From assembly GCA_009778355.1 (NCBI GenBank), contig WRJY01000214.1:1-7530 (forward strand): a stretch of DNA of 7,530 nucleotides, read 5' to 3'. The stretch comes from Desulfovibrionaceae bacterium. GTDB taxonomy: Bacteria; Pseudomonadota; Gammaproteobacteria; Burkholderiales; Burkholderiaceae_C. This document shows, piece by piece, positions 6,887-7,530 of this stretch. Both the position numbers and the translations under genes were made by a program. The notes beneath the pieces were generated by a model. The model was not told the DNA's origin and did not search any database. It worked only from the letters and a program-made list of their open reading frames with translations. Numbering within the stretch: the stretch's first letter is position 1; each line of letters begins with the position of its first letter.

Positions 6887-6911
6887 GGCCGGCACCAGCG
6901 CGATGCCGGCC
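6887..6911. repeat. 8 bp perfect inverted repeat just upstream of the groES promoter
   Basis: GGCCGGCA (6887-6894) and TGCCGGCC (6904-6911) flank a 9 nt loop and end 2 nt before the -35 box. It may be the terminator stem of a lost upstream gene (there is no T-tract) or a protein site. The structure is visible; the function is unknown. Confidence 0.45.
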
Positions 6912-6913
6912 CC

Positions 6914-6941
6914 TTGAATCCTTCCGATTTGGCCTTATGAT
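6914..6941 (+). promoter_or_regulatory. groES-groEL promoter (sigma70-like, with sigma32 resemblance)
   Basis: TTGAAT (6914-6919) and TATGAT (6936-6941) are good -35 and -10 boxes with a 16 nt spacer. The same DNA reads CTTGAAT, the sigma32 -35 core, with CCTTATGA 14 nt beyond CTTGAA as a partial match to the sigma32 -10 (CCCCATNT). Transcription would begin near 6948, inside the CIRCE element, so repressor binding would block initiation. Confidence 0.65.
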
Positions 6942-6967
6942 TAGCACTCGCTGGGGACGAGTGCTAA
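6941..6967. promoter_or_regulatory. CIRCE operator (HrcA binding site)
   Basis: TTAGCACTC at 6941-6949 and GAGTGCTAA at 6959-6967 are separated by exactly 9 nt, a perfect match to the CIRCE consensus. HrcA represses groE through this site and is itself kept active by GroEL, so free chaperonin closes a feedback loop. The site shares its first base with the -10 box and covers the predicted start of transcription. Confidence 0.95.
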
Positions 6968-6970
6968 CAA

Positions 6971-7030
6971 CGCTCGGCCCCACGTTGTTGGGCGGCCTGC
7001 CTCAAGCGCCGAGCGCGGTGCTGGCAGGCC
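6971..7030 (+). other. Structured groES 5' leader with two overlapping inverted repeats
   Basis: CGCTCGGC (6971-6978) pairs with GCCGAGCG (7008-7015), and GGCCTGCC (6994-7001) pairs with GGCAGGCC (7023-7030). The left arm of the second pair lies in the loop of the first, so the leader can form a pseudoknot or switch between two folds. Neither covers the ribosome binding site at 7061-7065. Confidence 0.4.
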
Positions 7031-7070
7031 TGAGTAAAACCTGTTTCACATCAACAGTTTAGGAGCATCC

Positions 7071-7361
7071 ATGAAACTGCGTCCCCTCGCCGATCGCGTG
7101 ATCGTCAAGCGTTTGGAGAACGAGACCAAGACCGCCTCGGGCATTGTCATTCCCGACAACGCCGCCGAGAAGCCCGACCAGGGCGAAGTGCTGGCCGTGG
7201 GCCCGGGCAAGAAAGATGACAAGGGCGCACCGATCGCCATGAACGTCAAGGCCGGCGACCGCGTGTTGTTCGGCAAGTACAGCGGCCAGACCGTCAAGGT
7301 GGACGGCGACGAGTTGCTGGTGATGAAGGAAGACGATTTGTTCGCGGTGGTCGAAAAGTAA
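7071..7361 (+). CDS. groES: Co-chaperonin GroES (Hsp10)
   Basis: This 96-residue protein is complete and of the standard length. It forms the heptameric lid of the GroEL folding chamber in the cytoplasm. It opens with MKLRPLADRVIVKRLE, contains the mobile loop (about residues 16-34) with the GroEL-contacting hydrophobic GIVIPD, and continues with GEVLAVGPG, VKAGDRVLFGKYSG and the C-terminal ELLVMKEDDLFAVVE. The start at 7071 has AGGAG at 7061-7065, 5 nt upstream. It is the first gene of the groES-groEL operon behind a CIRCE-controlled promoter. Nothing is unusual in the protein. Confidence 0.98.
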   Translation: MKLRPLADRVIVKRLENETKTASGIVIPDNAAEKPDQGEVLAVGPGKKDDKGAPIAMNVKAGDRVLFGKYSGQTVKVDGDELLVMKEDDLFAVVEK

Positions 7362-7460
7362 TCGCCCGCGCCTTCCACTCACTCTTGTTTTCATGGCTGC
7401 TCGCGCTCGATTCACTTGCGCTAGAGCCTTTTCCCATCATTTTTTCAGGAGCCAAATCAA
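7362..7460 (+). other. groES-groEL intergenic region
   Basis: This 99 nt gap holds the groEL ribosome binding site (AGGAG at 7447-7451, 9 nt before the ATG). I see no strong second promoter, CIRCE copy or terminator hairpin, so groEL is expected to be read from the groES promoter. Confidence 0.5.
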
Positions 7461-7530
7461 ATGGCAGCAAAAGACGTTGTTTTCGGCGCTGACGCCCGCG
7501 CCCGCATGGTCGAGGGCGTGAACGTTCTGG
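7461..7530 (+). CDS. groL: Chaperonin GroEL (Hsp60), N-terminal fragment cut by window edge
   Basis: Only the first 23 codons are present: MAAKDVVFGADARARMVEGV and three more residues, which is the characteristic GroEL N-terminus (compare the general AAKDVxFGxxAR pattern). The gene continues past the window. It encodes the ATP-dependent tetradecameric folding chamber that works with GroES. The ribosome binding site AGGAG lies 9 nt upstream. The position directly after groES makes the identification secure despite the short length. Confidence 0.96.
   Translation, partial: MAAKDVVFGADARARMVEGVNVL

Noticed and set aside
6505..6983. Minus-strand open frames 6505-6747 and 6681-6983
   Set aside because: They run across the IS junction, or across the groE promoter and CIRCE, and show no motif or convincing ribosome binding site.
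7046..7415. Minus-strand open frames opposite groES
   Set aside because: They are shadows of the intact groES gene.
1..7530. tRNA, rRNA, CRISPR array or riboswitch
   Set aside because: No spaced direct repeats, tRNA-like cloverleaf ends or conserved riboswitch cores were seen by eye on either strand.

Overview
The window is GC-rich, densely coding DNA. Its codon use, its protein types and the layout of its groE control region suggest a betaproteobacterium, most likely in the order Burkholderiales and the family Comamonadaceae (Acidovorax-like). This assignment is an inference from style; no marker gene in the window proves it.

Layout. (1) Positions 1-2514, plus strand: the 3' part of a large superfamily 1 (UvrD/Rep-type) helicase whose start lies upstream of the window. 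It carries ankyrin-like repeats and an unassigned C-terminal region. (2) Positions 2515-2674: a 160 bp imperfect palindrome with terminal inverted repeats, flanked by TAA on both sides. It looks like a non-coding miniature mobile element (MITE), sitting exactly at the helicase stop codon and between two convergent genes. (3) Positions 2689-6070, minus strand: a two-gene beta-oxidation operon. A thiolase comes first (6070 to 4865), then a FadB/FadJ-type bifunctional enoyl-CoA hydratase/3-hydroxyacyl-CoA dehydrogenase (4848 to 2689). It has a recognisable -10 box, and a 10+10 bp palindrome lies over the -35 region and probably binds a repressor. (4) Positions 6166-6590: the left part of an IS5-family (IS427-like) insertion sequence. 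Its orfA/orfB frameshift site is intact but the rest of the transposase is missing. (5) Positions 6591-6886: about 300 bases with no gene I can recognise, probably debris from the event that cut the IS. (6) Positions 6887-7530, plus strand: the groES-groEL chaperonin operon, with a perfect CIRCE operator, a sigma70-type promoter that also resembles a sigma32 promoter, complete groES and the first 23 codons of groEL.

How the parts work together. The thiolase and the bifunctional enzyme catalyse the last three steps of a fatty-acid or acyl-CoA beta-oxidation cycle and are probably co-transcribed (16 nt gap) under one regulator. The chaperonin operon is under HrcA/CIRCE heat-shock control. The two mobile-element remnants share the terminal sequence GCCTGTT and TNA-type flanks. 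The small palindrome may therefore have been moved by a transposase of the same family as the broken IS. I found no tRNA, rRNA, CRISPR array or complete defence system. The least described gene here is the helicase-ankyrin protein.
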